Both the position numbers and the translations under genes were made by a program. Source: BJHL01 sp040378885 (GTDB taxonomy: Bacteria; Planctomycetota; Phycisphaerae; Phycisphaerales; UBA1924). Taken from it: a stretch of 64,000 nucleotides of DNA. The notes beneath the pieces are model-generated. The model did no database searches, was not told the origin of the DNA, and saw only the letters and a list, made by a program, of their open reading frames with translations. The stretch is from assembly GCA_046316615.1 (NCBI GenBank), contig JBKDAN010000014.1:1-64000 (forward strand), written 5' to 3'. Shown here piece after piece: positions 24,009-32,346 of the stretch (positions within the stretch are counted from its first letter, which is position 1; each line of letters opens with the position of its first letter).

Positions 24009-25751
24009 ATGCTTCCCGATATGGGTCCCCTCCGCCAGGTTCGCAAGCTGACCAACTACGCGTTGCTGTCGATGTGCATCGCGTTTTTGCTGGTGTTCCT
24101 GGTGTATCCGATTTTCCTGACGGTGCGCGGCGGGTTTTACGCGGATGTCGCGCGGCGGGAGGGGTTCACGTTTGATCATGTGCTGCTGGTGTTTCAGGAT
24201 CCGCGGCTGCTGAACGGGCTGCTCAACAGCTTGAAGCTGGCGGCGATGACGACCATTTCTGCGATTGCGATTGCGCTGCCGCTGGCGATTGTCGGGGCGC
24301 GGTATCGGTTTCCGGGGAAAGGGTTCTTCTCGGCGATTGTGCTGGTGCCGCTGATTCTGCCGCCCTTTGTGGGGGCGATCGGGATGCGGGCTCTCTTGGG
24401 ACGGGAAGGTGCGCTGAACGCGCTACTGGGGACGGACTTTGACATCTTGGGTGATGCGAAGGTCGCGGGTGTGGTGCTGGTGCAGGCGTTTTCGCTGTAT
24501 CCGATCATCTATCTGAATGCGACGGCGGCGCTGGCGAACCTGGACCCCGCCTTGGATGAAGCGGCGGAGAACTTGGGGGCGGGGCCTTGGAAGCGGCTGT
24601 TTTCCATCACGCTGCCGCTGGTGCGGCCGGGCGTGTTTGCGGGCGCGACGATTGTGTTCATCTGGGCGTTTACCGAATTGGGCACGCCCTTGATGTTTGA
24701 CTACCGCGAAGTGACGAGCGTGCAGGTCTTCAACGGGCTGAAGGAAGTGGAGAACTCGGCTCGGCCTTATGCGCTGACGGTGGTGATGCTGGTCACGGCG
24801 GTGACGGCGTACCTGATCGGCAAGGTGCTCTTCGGCAAGAAGGGCTACGCGATGTACAGCAAGGCGGCGCGGGCGGCGAGCGAGACGCAGCTCACGGGCG
24901 GCAAGGCGATGCTTGCGATGGGGGCCTTTGCAGTCGTGAGTTTCCTGGCGCTGCTGCCGCACATCGGGGTGATTCTGACGGCGCTGACGCCTGCGGGTCA
25001 GTGGTACCAGACGGTGCTGCCCAGCTCATTCACGGGTGAGAATTTCAAGGAAGCGTTGACGGCGACGGACTCGTTTACCGCGATCAAGAACAGCCTGATG
25101 CTGGCTGGCGCGGCGATGATGGTGGATATTGCATTTGGGATCCTGATCGCGTATCTGCTCGTGCGGACGAATGTGAAGGGCCGCGGGCTGCTGGATGCCT
25201 TGTGCATGCTGCCTTTGGCGGTGCCTGGGCTGGTCATGGCGTTTGGATATGTGGCGATGAGCCTGCGGTGGCCGTTTGGTGATGGTGGGCCCTTGGGCAG
25301 CTTTGCGAGCGTGATGGCGGCGGAGCCCAGCCCGGTGCCTTTCCTGATCGCGGCGTACGCGGTGCGGCGGCTGCCTTACATCGTGCGGTCGACCGTGGCG
25401 GGGCTTGAGCAGACGAGCGGCGAACTGGAGGAGGCGGCGGTCAATCTGGGTGCGTCGCGCGTGACTGCGGTGCGGCGAGTGATTCTGCCGCTGATTGTGG
25501 CGAACTTGATCGCCGGCGGCTTGCTGGTGTTCAGCTTCTCGATGCTGGAAGTGAGTGACTCGCTGATTCTGGCGCAGCGTGGCGAGGACTATCCGATCAC
25601 GAAGGCGATCATGGCATTCAGCGAGCGACTGGGCGACGGGCCGTTTATTGCCAGCGCACTGGGTGTGTGGGGCATGGCACTGCTGACGGTGACGATCTTC
25701 GCGGCGAGCACGTTGCTGGGGAAGAAGCTGGGGAGTATTTTCAGGGTTTGA
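24009..25751 (+). CDS. Two-domain ABC transporter permease, Fe(III)/FbpB type
   Basis: A 580-residue inner-membrane protein with about 12 hydrophobic segments, made of two fused permease domains as in FbpB/SfuB/AfuB iron(III) transporters. Each half has the EAA loop that contacts the ATPase: EAAENLGAGPWKRLFSITLP near 193 and EAAVNLGASRVTAVRRVILP near 478. The start at 24009 puts the first helix at about 16-38; the longer frame to 23913 includes a word array. No solute-binding protein or ATP-binding subunit is adjacent in this window, so the partner genes must lie elsewhere. Substrate specificity (iron, or thiamine/phosphonate-like) is inferred from the two-domain layout only. Confidence 0.88.
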   Translation: MLPDMGPLRQVRKLTNYALLSMCIAFLLVFLVYPIFLTVRGGFYADVARREGFTFDHVLLVFQDPRLLNGLLNSLKLAAMTTISAIAIALPLAIVGARYRFPGKGFFSAIVLVPLILPPFVGAIGMRALLGREGALNALLGTDFDILGDAKVAGVVLVQAFSLYPIIYLNATAALANLDPALDEAAENLGAGPWKRLFSITLPLVRPGVFAGATIVFIWAFTELGTPLMFDYREVTSVQVFNGLKEVENSARPYALTVVMLVTAVTAYLIGKVLFGKKGYAMYSKAARAASETQLTGGKAMLAMGAFAVVSFLALLPHIGVILTALTPAGQWYQTVLPSSFTGENFKEALTATDSFTAIKNSLMLAGAAMMVDIAFGILIAYLLVRTNVKGRGLLDALCMLPLAVPGLVMAFGYVAMSLRWPFGDGGPLGSFASVMAAEPSPVPFLIAAYAVRRLPYIVRSTVAGLEQTSGELEEAAVNLGASRVTAVRRVILPLIVANLIAGGLLVFSFSMLEVSDSLILAQRGEDYPITKAIMAFSERLGDGPFIASALGVWGMALLTVTIFAASTLLGKKLGSIFRV

Positions 25752-25757
25752 CGAGAA

Positions 25758-25870
25758 GGCATTGGGCATTAGGCAGTAGGCATTGGGCATTGGGGAAAGG
25801 CACCCGGCTTCGCGACTACCGTTTTCTGTTCATTGAGCAATTTGGCCATTTCGTCATTTGGCAATTTCAC
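25758..25870. repeat. Mixed 7-bp and 8-bp word arrays
   Basis: The first tract (25758-25795) is five 7-bp units: ggcattg, ggcatta, ggcagta, ggcattg, ggcattg. The second (25831-25870) is five exact 8-bp units: cattgagc, aatttggc, catttcgt, catttggc, aatttcac, using the word of the array at 20.1 kb. The last unit ends exactly where the next start codon begins (25871). Confidence 0.85.
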
Positions 25871-26077
25871 ATGCGTTCCTTTCTCGACAACTTCTGGGCT
25901 GTGTACGAACTGGCCCGCTTGTACGTCATTACCGGCGGGAAGCTAAAGGGGGCGTACTGGACGTGGCGGTGGCAGACGGCGCTGGGTGAGAATCACGGGA
26001 AGTCACGCTGGGAGCTGGCACGGGCGGCTCTCGAGTACGGGCGGTGGGTGGCTCGCATGCGTCGGGCGGCGCGGTAG
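25871..26077 (+). CDS. Small basic hypothetical protein
   Basis: A 68-residue protein, Arg/Trp/Tyr-rich, beginning MRSFLDNFWAVYELARLYV. It has no signal peptide and at most a marginal hydrophobic stretch near 9-20. It could bind membranes peripherally or act as a small structural protein; no family is recognised. Support for being real is its codon usage like neighbours, position in a co-directional run of genes and a clean ATG directly after the word array. No ribosome-binding site is seen. Confidence 0.55.
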   Translation: MRSFLDNFWAVYELARLYVITGGKLKGAYWTWRWQTALGENHGKSRWELARAALEYGRWVARMRRAAR

Positions 26078-26204
26078 CGATTGTGAAATCTGCTGCTCAA
26101 GGGCTTTGGAGCCACGGGAAGTGCAACGAAGCGGCCCGGCGGACCGATCTACTATGTTCCTGCACCCGGTCGTTCCTGGCTGGGCGGCTTTGCGGAGAGT
26201 TTTC

Positions 26205-26585
26205 ATGTCGAGCGACAACAGCAACGCGCAACCGGTCAGCACGAGTATTCCCAAGCCTTCGGGCATGGCGTTTGTCACGCACTTTGTGCCGGGTCTTGTG
26301 ACTGGCTTGCTTGTGGGTGCGTTGGCAACGGCATTCATCACGCCGCTGCTGGAGCGCAACGACATCAAGCTGCCGCAGGGCACGCCGGCGACCGCGGGAG
26401 CACCCGCTGGCAGCCAGTCGAACGAAGACCAGTCGGTGGCACCTGCTGAGGGTGCGGCTGCTGCCAAGCCTGCGGAAGCTGCGCCGGCGGAAGCGACGCC
26501 CAAGCCTGATGCTGCCAAGCCTGTGGAAGGCGAGAAGCCGGCAGATGCGCCCAAGCCGGCCGACGCTCCCAAGCCCGCGCCGTGA
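26205..26585 (+). CDS. Membrane-anchored Ala/Pro/Lys-rich protein
   Basis: The start at 26205 is supported by GGAGAG (26194-26199) six bases upstream, giving 126 residues. One transmembrane helix (about 26-44, VPGLVTGLLVGALATAFI) is followed by a low-complexity tail of repeating Ala-Pro-Lys-Pro-Ala-Glu units from about 60 to the end, expected to be extended and disordered. It may be a wall- or periplasm-spanning tether. It is followed after six bases by the next membrane protein gene, so the two are likely co-translated. Confidence 0.75.
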   Translation: MSSDNSNAQPVSTSIPKPSGMAFVTHFVPGLVTGLLVGALATAFITPLLERNDIKLPQGTPATAGAPAGSQSNEDQSVAPAEGAAAAKPAEAAPAEATPKPDAAKPVEGEKPADAPKPADAPKPAP

Positions 26586-26591
26586 GTTTGT

Positions 26592-27029
26592 GTGGACACG
26601 CTCCAACCCATATCGCCATCGCCGCGCCCGTTTGATTGGGCGGTGTTGCTGTATGGGCTCTTGCTGCCTGCGCTCACGCTGATTGGTTTGGGCCTGTGGA
26701 TGGTGTGGGGGCGGCGAGCGGAACTGAATCGGGAAGAGCGGCATCGTGAAGATGTGAAGGCGGCGATGCGCGGCGATGAAGTGCCACCGGAGACGCTGCG
26801 CGTTCGGCTGGCGCGGTGGCGGGATTCGCGCACGGAGCCGACGCGGCTGGTGCTGGGGATGTCGGCGCTGCTGGTGGGATATCACATCGCGGCGTATGTG
26901 CTGCCGCCACAGATTCTGCCGTTTCATGTGCCGTGGGATCGCGCGTGGATTCTGGCGGCGGGTGTGGCGTTGCTTGTAACGTCGTCGCTGGCGATTGATC
27001 GCATGCAGGCGCCGGATGACGCGGCGTGA
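26592..27029 (+). CDS. Small integral membrane protein
   Basis: A GTG start at 26592 gives 145 residues. Three hydrophobic segments are visible (about 16-39, 86-104 and 118-136), with a basic and acidic loop of about 45 residues between the first and second. The first helix ends in the aromatic/basic WMVWGRRAEL. No catalytic or binding motif is recognised. It lies six bases after the Ala/Pro/Lys-rich gene and 28 bp before recQ, within one transcription unit. Confidence 0.72.
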   Translation: MDTLQPISPSPRPFDWAVLLYGLLLPALTLIGLGLWMVWGRRAELNREERHREDVKAAMRGDEVPPETLRVRLARWRDSRTEPTRLVLGMSALLVGYHIAAYVLPPQILPFHVPWDRAWILAAGVALLVTSSLAIDRMQAPDDAA

Positions 27030-27057
27030 AGGTTCGTGCATCTACACTCGCGGCAGA

Positions 27058-29430
27058 GTGACAAGCCCGTCTGAACAATCTGCGTCTGTGGTGGGGCTGG
27101 AGCCTGCGCGGGTGGTGGCGGGACCCACGCGGGTGACGGGTGACGTGCTTGCGGTGTTGCAGCGATACTGGGGATACGACACGCTGCGTCCTTTGCAGGA
27201 TGCGGCGATTGCGGCGGGGCTTGCGAAGCGAGATTCGCTGGTCGTGATGCCCACGGGCGGTGGGAAGAGCTTGTGCTATCAGGTGCCGGCGGCTTTGGCG
27301 AATGGGCTGAGCGTGGTGGTGTCGCCGCTGATTTCGCTGATGAAGGATCAGGTGGATGGGCTGCGGCTGAGCGGGTATCCGGCGGGTGCGCTGCACAGCG
27401 GGGTATCGCCAGAGGAAGCGAGCGAGGTGCGGGCACAGGTGGCGAGCGGCGAGTTGAAGCTGTTGTATGTGTCGCCTGAGCGGTTGGTGGGCGCGGGATT
27501 CTTGAGTTGGCTGGCGCGCTTGTATGACGCGGGCAAGCTGGCGAGCTTCGCGATTGATGAGGCGCACTGCATCAGCCAGTGGGGGCATGACTTTCGTCCC
27601 GAGTATCGGCAGTTGCAGACGGTGCGCGAGACGCTGCCTGGTGTGGCGTTTCATGCCTTTACGGCGACGGCGACGCCTCGCGTGCGCGAAGACATCTGTC
27701 AGCAGCTTGCGCTGCGGAACCCGACGGTGCTGGTGGGGCGGTTTGATCGCCCGAATCTGACGTACCGAATCGTGGAGCGCGCGTACGACCCGCTGAAGCA
27801 AGCGGCGGATGTGCTGCGACGGCATGATGGACGGGCGGCGATCATTTACTGCATCAGTCGGAAAGAGACCGAGCAGTACGCGGCGGAATTGACGGGGATG
27901 GGGATTCGCGCGAAGGCGTATCACGCGGGGCTGAACCCGGACAAACGTGCGAAGGTGCAGAATGAGTTTCTGGAAGAGCGGCTGAACGTGGTGGTGGCGA
28001 CGGTGGCGTTTGGCATGGGCATCGACCGGGGCGATGTGCGATGTGTGATTCACATGGGCATGCCCAAGACGGTTGAGGCGTATCAGCAGGAGACGGGGCG
28101 TGCGGGGCGCGACGGGCTGGCGAGTGAGTGCGTGATGATCTATGGCACCAGCGATGCTTCGCGCTGGCTGCGACTGATGGAGCGGGGTGCGGAAGAGAGT
28201 GATGCGGAGCCGGCGCAGATCGCTCATGGGCTGCGTGTGCAGAAGGAGCTGCTGCAGCACATGCAAAATCTGTGCGGCAGTGCAAGATGCAGGCACGCGG
28301 CGCTGAGCGAGTACTTTGGTCAGCAGTATGAGCAGCCGGAGGAACTGAAGGAGCGGGGCGTCGTGGGGTGCGGGGCGTGTGATATCTGCATGGGTGAACT
28401 GGCGCCTGTGGCGGACAGCACGACGATTGCAAAGAAGATTTTGTCGTGCGTGTATCGCGTGGGACAGCGGTACGGCGCGGCGTATGTGCGAGATGTGCTG
28501 ACGGGCAGCATGGCGAAGACGATCGTGGAACGCGGGCATGACAAGCTCAGCACGCATGGGTTGCTGAAGGAGATGCCCAAAGAGCGCGTGATGGCGTGCA
28601 TTCAGCAGCTCATCGACACGGGCTATCTGGGCGTGGAGATGATCACGACAGCAGCAGGGGGCACGGGGGCGATTTTGCAGTTGGTGCCAGCGAGCAACGC
28701 GGTGCTGAAGGGCGAGCGCGACGTGACGCTGTATGAGCCCAAGCGTGAGCGCGGGGCGACGCGTCAGGCGGCGCCGAGTGTGGCGCAGTTCGCGCCTTCG
28801 CTGAATGCTGAAGAAACGAAGTTGTTTGAGAGCTTGCGCGAGCTGCGGCGTGCGATTGCGGAGAAGAAGGGTGTGCCGCCTTATGTGGTGTTCAGCGATG
28901 TGACGCTCGAAGAGCTTGCACGTGTGCGGCCTGGCAGCGAAGAGAAACTGCTGGGCGTGCGCGGCATCGGGCAGATCAAGCTGCGGGAGTTCGGCGGCGC
29001 GTTCATTGATCACATCGCGCTGTATTGCAAGACCCATGGATTGCAGCTTGACGCGGCGGAGGGGTCGCGGCCTCGCAGCGCCAAGGGACAGGATCGCGCA
29101 CGCGACAACGCGGCGCAGATCGAGCCCAAGCCCAAGAAGCTGCGTCACGACGCGGCGGCGATCTTCATGCAGGGCATTCCGCTGGCGCGGGCTGCGGAGC
29201 GATTGGCCTTGAGCGCGAGCGCGACATGCGACCACTTGTGCTTATGGATTGAGCAGACCAAGCCGGCGAGCGTGGAGCCTTGGGTGGATGATGCGACGTA
29301 CAAGCGTGTGGAAACCGCGCTGGATGAAGTGGGAGGCTCGCGCCTGCGACCGATTTGGGAGCACCTTGAGGGCAAGGTGAGTTACGAAGAGATCAAGGTG
29401 GTGATTGCGCACTTGCGGAGCGGGGCGTGA
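27058..29430 (+). CDS. recQ: ATP-dependent DNA helicase RecQ
   Basis: A superfamily 2 3'-5' helicase used in recombination and fork repair. With the GTG start at 27058 it is 790 residues. Visible motifs are Walker A PTGGGKS, the DEAH box (IDEAHCISQWGHDFR), FTATATPRV, GRFDRPNL, and motif VI in QETGRAGRDG. The zinc-binding RQC cysteines appear as CGSARCRHAAL and GCGACDICMG. An HRDC domain follows (EETKLFESLRELRRAIAEKKG), then an extra C-terminal region of about 130 residues with a helix-turn-helix look, absent from E. coli RecQ. The frame opens at 26995, which would overlap the preceding gene. It overlaps the next gene by four bases. Confidence 0.95.
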   Translation: MTSPSEQSASVVGLEPARVVAGPTRVTGDVLAVLQRYWGYDTLRPLQDAAIAAGLAKRDSLVVMPTGGGKSLCYQVPAALANGLSVVVSPLISLMKDQVDGLRLSGYPAGALHSGVSPEEASEVRAQVASGELKLLYVSPERLVGAGFLSWLARLYDAGKLASFAIDEAHCISQWGHDFRPEYRQLQTVRETLPGVAFHAFTATATPRVREDICQQLALRNPTVLVGRFDRPNLTYRIVERAYDPLKQAADVLRRHDGRAAIIYCISRKETEQYAAELTGMGIRAKAYHAGLNPDKRAKVQNEFLEERLNVVVATVAFGMGIDRGDVRCVIHMGMPKTVEAYQQETGRAGRDGLASECVMIYGTSDASRWLRLMERGAEESDAEPAQIAHGLRVQKELLQHMQNLCGSARCRHAALSEYFGQQYEQPEELKERGVVGCGACDICMGELAPVADSTTIAKKILSCVYRVGQRYGAAYVRDVLTGSMAKTIVERGHDKLSTHGLLKEMPKERVMACIQQLIDTGYLGVEMITTAAGGTGAILQLVPASNAVLKGERDVTLYEPKRERGATRQAAPSVAQFAPSLNAEETKLFESLRELRRAIAEKKGVPPYVVFSDVTLEELARVRPGSEEKLLGVRGIGQIKLREFGGAFIDHIALYCKTHGLQLDAAEGSRPRSAKGQDRARDNAAQIEPKPKKLRHDAAAIFMQGIPLARAAERLALSASATCDHLCLWIEQTKPASVEPWVDDATYKRVETALDEVGGSRLRPIWEHLEGKVSYEEIKVVIAHLRSGA

Positions 29431-30020
29431 GTGAGGTGAGTGACAAGCCGACGAAACTGCCCGTGCCGAGCAGTTTCTCGCACGGCGCCATGGGCGTGAG
29501 CCCACGACTGAGATTTTGCATGAAGTCAGACGGCGAGTCGCATGCGTTGTGCATTGACGTGATGAAGACGCGCGTCGCCATGGCGTGGGCGACGCTGATG
29601 CTGCTCATTCTGTTCACTGTGCTTGCTTGCTTTGGCTTCGTCATGGTGGGGAGGGGTACGTGGGCGACGGTGGGCTTTGCGGTTGTGAGCGTGTTGATCG
29701 TGCCGATTTGGCTATTCACGTTCGTGCCGCCGATTCTTGCGACGCGTCGTGTGGCGAAGCGGACGCCCGTGTGGTGTGAGTTCAAGGGCACGACGTGCGT
29801 GCAGATAGCTGGTGAGCCCGTGAACGAACCGGTTCGTCGAGTGCTGCATGTGCTATGCCGATACGGACGCGGGTCAACGAGCCAATGGCAGGTGCAGTTG
29901 GCTTCGGGTCAGTATCGCTTGCTGTACCAAGATGAGTCAAACGTGTTTGGGAACGAGCAGATCAACGCGTGGTCACGCTCAGCAGGCTTTGTGGTCCAGT
30001 CGGTTGAGATCAAGGCGTGA
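29427..30020 (+). CDS. Membrane protein of unknown function
   Basis: A GTG start at 29427 overlaps the recQ stop (GTGA), so translation is coupled. The 197-residue product has two adjacent transmembrane helices (about 50-73 and 80-103) and a C-terminal soluble part rich in Val, Arg and Gln that could form a beta domain resembling PH/YcxB-like membrane-associated modules. No motif is decisive. It is the last gene of the permease-to-recQ unit, followed at 22 bp by a strong terminator. Confidence 0.75.
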   Translation: MSEVSDKPTKLPVPSSFSHGAMGVSPRLRFCMKSDGESHALCIDVMKTRVAMAWATLMLLILFTVLACFGFVMVGRGTWATVGFAVVSVLIVPIWLFTFVPPILATRRVAKRTPVWCEFKGTTCVQIAGEPVNEPVRRVLHVLCRYGRGSTSQWQVQLASGQYRLLYQDESNVFGNEQINAWSRSAGFVVQSVEIKA

Positions 30021-30042
30021 CGGCATCGATCCTTGCAAAACG

Positions 30043-30074
30043 AAAAACGCGGTGACCCATGTCACCGCGTTTTT
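30043..30074. terminator. Rho-independent terminator, symmetric
   Basis: A perfect 14-bp stem (30043-30056 with 30061-30074) with a CCAT loop has five A on the left and five T on the right. It ends the unit containing recQ. Confidence 0.93.
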
Positions 30075-30111
30075 CCCCGGCTTTCCCCCCGATTCCCCTC
30101 CGGTCCCCATT

Positions 30112-30243
30112 GCATCATTCCGCGGAGAGCCCCCTGGAATGATGCGGCGGCGTCTTGGCGGCGGACAACGCTTGTTCCCCTCACGTGTGGCCCCCCACGG
30201 GCCTCCCTGAGTTCGTTGCGTGAATCCCCCAAGCGTTGTCCGC
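30112..30243. other. Structured non-coding region with two perfect inverted repeats
   Basis: The 384-bp stretch from 30021 to 30404 holds no convincing gene. After the terminator it contains a perfect 10-bp inverted repeat (30112-30121 with 30136-30145) and a perfect 14-bp inverted repeat (30161-30174 with 30230-30243). The latter encloses 55 nt that can fold further (tcacg/cgtga, and a C-rich loop). The run is pyrimidine-rich on the plus strand. It could be a small RNA, a long leader for the gene at 30405 or a recombination site. No known class is recognised. Confidence 0.55.
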
Positions 30244-30404
30244 ACGCCACGACAGTTGTTGCATCGTCGCATCACTCGGCATGCTTGACTGGTGGCAAGG
30301 GCATTCACCTATCGCTGCGAGTGTGATTGCGATCCAGTGCCTTGTTTTTGGGGCTTCACACCCGCGCCTCCGGTGGCACGAGCGTTACTTCCTGTCCCAT
30401 CAAG

Positions 30405-30800
30405 ATGCGGCTTGTACCCCTTGCAAAAATTTGCAGCGGCGGAGATTTCTCTCCACAGTCGCGTCAGCACGAGCAGGTGTGCAAGGCTGCGAGCGCGACG
30501 CTGTCGACCAACGTTCGCGCGTGTGACCAGTTCGAAACCACTTCTGATTGCGAGCGCGTGCCGTTCTATCGGTTTCTTGGCGTTGTGCAGGCGCAGCGGC
30601 GTGCGGCTGAACAGATGCTTGTGCATCGCGAGCTGACGCAGGGGTGCGGCAACGAGGCAGATCGCACGAGTGTGTCCGTGAGTGAACGTGTGACGCATCG
30701 CGAGCGGGAGACCTGTGTGCGTGTGGATGTGGTGACGAAGTATGTTGCCGTCACGCGGACAGCTGTTGTGCGGCGCGGGTTGATTGATGTGGTGGTGTGA
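30405..30800 (+). CDS. Hypothetical cysteine-containing protein
   Basis: A 131-residue open frame starting at ATG 30405, with codon usage like neighbouring genes. It is basic and beta-prone at the C-terminus (RTSVSVSERV, then VRVDVVTKYVAVTRTAVVRRG), with five cysteines scattered in the first two thirds. No signal peptide or membrane segment is seen. An antisense frame (30309-30893) is of similar length but reads as low-complexity His/Arg/Thr and is judged a shadow. No family is recognised and no ribosome-binding site is evident. Confidence 0.45.
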   Translation: MRLVPLAKICSGGDFSPQSRQHEQVCKAASATLSTNVRACDQFETTSDCERVPFYRFLGVVQAQRRAAEQMLVHRELTQGCGNEADRTSVSVSERVTHRERETCVRVDVVTKYVAVTRTAVVRRGLIDVVV

Positions 30801-30827
30801 GCGTCGCGAAGCGATGACGCAAATAAA

Positions 30828-30853
30828 AACACCCGCGATCGTTCGCGGGTGTT
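30828..30853. terminator. Bidirectional Rho-independent terminator
   Basis: A perfect 10-bp stem (30828-30837 with 30844-30853) and 6-nt loop, with A-rich flank on the left serving as the T-tract for the minus-strand gene ending at 30900. Confidence 0.88.
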
Positions 30854-30899
30854 GGTGCATTGGCGTCACACAGGTTACCCCGTGCTGCTGCATGTTCGC

Positions 30900-32036
30900 T
30901 TACTTGCTCTTGGCGAGCTTGCCCTTGCTGAAGGTCGGCATGCCGTCGCCCTTCTCGAAGAGGTCGGCGAACTTGAAACCCTTGCGGGCCTTCCAGGCCT
31001 TGCGGTGGTAGGCGTCGCTGGCGAGGATGGGGAAGAGAGCGCTGAGCTCGCCGAAGACCATCTGCTCGTGGACGACGTCGACCTTGCCCCAACTGCATGC
31101 TTCGCGGAGCGTGCTGCCGCTGAGGGCGCCGTCGCGGCTGTCGGCGACGGTCATCTGCACGGCATACTTGTGCATGCCGATGTCGCCGCGGGCCTTGCCG
31201 CCCTTGCGTTCGTTGAGGAGTTCGGCAGCGACGACGATGTCCTGCGCGAAGTTCTTGGGGACGCCGCCGCCCAGCATGAGCAGGCCGGTGTCCTTGCAAG
31301 CGAGCTTGATGTCAGTCAGTTCGCGGAAGTCCTTGCCGCTGTCGAAGGCGACTTGGCCGCGGCCTTCTTCGATGGCTTCGGTCTGCTGGAGGACGATGCC
31401 AAAGCCTGCGCTGCAGTCGCTGAAGGCGGGCACGAAGATCGGGACGCGCTTCTGGTAGCAGGTCTTGACGATGCTCTCGTTCTTGGCGTACTTGCTGTTG
31501 TTGGCGAGGTACGCGCCCATGGCTTCGATGAATTCGCGGCTGCTGTATGCGCCGGGTTCGAAGGCGTTGAAGATCTCATAGGTGGCGTGGTCGCACGCGC
31601 GGAGATCGTCTTCATTGATGTAGGTGTCGTAGATGCGGTCGATCATCATGTTGCGCAGCGTCATGTCGTCGACGGGCGGGGCTTCGGGGCTGCCGGGCGC
31701 GATGTAGTGCTTGAAGCCCAGGCCTTCGAAGAAGTCCTGGTCCACGATGTTGGCGCCGGTGGAGACGATGGCATCGATCATGTTGTTTTCCAACATGGTG
31801 ATGATCGCCTTCTTGAGGCCGGCGCTGATGAGCGAGCCGGCGAGCGTCAGGATGACGCCGCACTCTTTGTCCTTGAGCATCATCGAGTAGATATCAGCGG
31901 CGTTGGCCAGCGTGCGGCTGGAGTAGGCCATGTTGCGATAACTATCGATGATCGTTCGGCCGTCGAACTTGGTGATGTCGACGTGCTTGATGGGTTTGCT
32001 GAGGAGGTCCTGCTTCGTCCACTTGCCGTTAGCCAT
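30900..32036 (-). CDS. Deoxyhypusine synthase-like protein
   Basis: The start at 32036 gives 378 residues. The family transfers an aminobutyl group from spermidine to an acceptor. Recognisable stretches are LTLAGSLISAGL (63-74), VSTGANIVDQDFFEGLG (91-107) and EACSWGKV, where Lys318 corresponds to the catalytic lysine of eukaryotic and archaeal deoxyhypusine synthase. Bacteria have no eIF5A, so the acceptor must differ; some bacterial relatives make homospermidine or related polyamines. It is monocistronic, divergent from a chemoreceptor gene and terminated by the hairpin at 30828-30853. The upstream extension of the frame to 32231 is unsupported. Confidence 0.9.
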   Translation of the reverse strand: MANGKWTKQDLLSKPIKHVDITKFDGRTIIDSYRNMAYSSRTLANAADIYSMMLKDKECGVILTLAGSLISAGLKKAIITMLENNMIDAIVSTGANIVDQDFFEGLGFKHYIAPGSPEAPPVDDMTLRNMMIDRIYDTYINEDDLRACDHATYEIFNAFEPGAYSSREFIEAMGAYLANNSKYAKNESIVKTCYQKRVPIFVPAFSDCSAGFGIVLQQTEAIEEGRGQVAFDSGKDFRELTDIKLACKDTGLLMLGGGVPKNFAQDIVVAAELLNERKGGKARGDIGMHKYAVQMTVADSRDGALSGSTLREACSWGKVDVVHEQMVFGELSALFPILASDAYHRKAWKARKGFKFADLFEKGDGMPTFSKGKLAKSK

Positions 32037-32170
32037 GGGAAAGTCCCTTGTTTGCCGGTCCCCCCGAAGGCGTTCATGAGCGAGCAAGCGAGGCGGGGGT
32101 GACGCATCGCGACAAGGAACTTTAGCGAGGTTGTTGGTAAGTGTCCCTCGCGGCTTTCGGCGGAGGGGAG

Positions 32171-32190
32171 TGTGCCGCATATGCGGCACA
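32171..32190. promoter_or_regulatory. Perfect 20-bp palindrome, candidate operator
   Basis: tgtgccgcat followed by its exact complement forms a 20-bp palindrome with no spacer. It lies in the 310-bp region between the divergent deoxyhypusine synthase-like gene and the chemoreceptor gene, 134 bp and 156 bp from their starts. Such palindromes are typical binding sites for dimeric regulators. No other strong feature is seen in this intergenic region apart from the GGAGGT ribosome-binding site at 32335-32340. Confidence 0.6.
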
Positions 32191-32346
32191 GAGCGAATGT
32201 GAGAGGGGTGAATGGCGCGGGCATTCTCCAAAGATTGCTGACGAATTGGGTTTTCAATCTGAAGTATTCATCCATGTGGCCCGAAGTTAACCTCCAACAA
32301 GGCGGTCACTTCTTCGTGGGCCGCACTTCGTAATGGAGGTACGCAC

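Noticed and set aside
26674..29235. 853-residue minus-strand open frame
   Set aside because: It is antisense to recQ over its length. The product is low-complexity His/Arg/Gln/Leu with no motif, while the plus strand has all RecQ motifs.
30309..30893. 194-residue minus-strand open frame
   Set aside because: It overlaps the plus-strand candidate gene and runs through the terminator at 30828-30853. Its composition is His/Arg/Thr low complexity.
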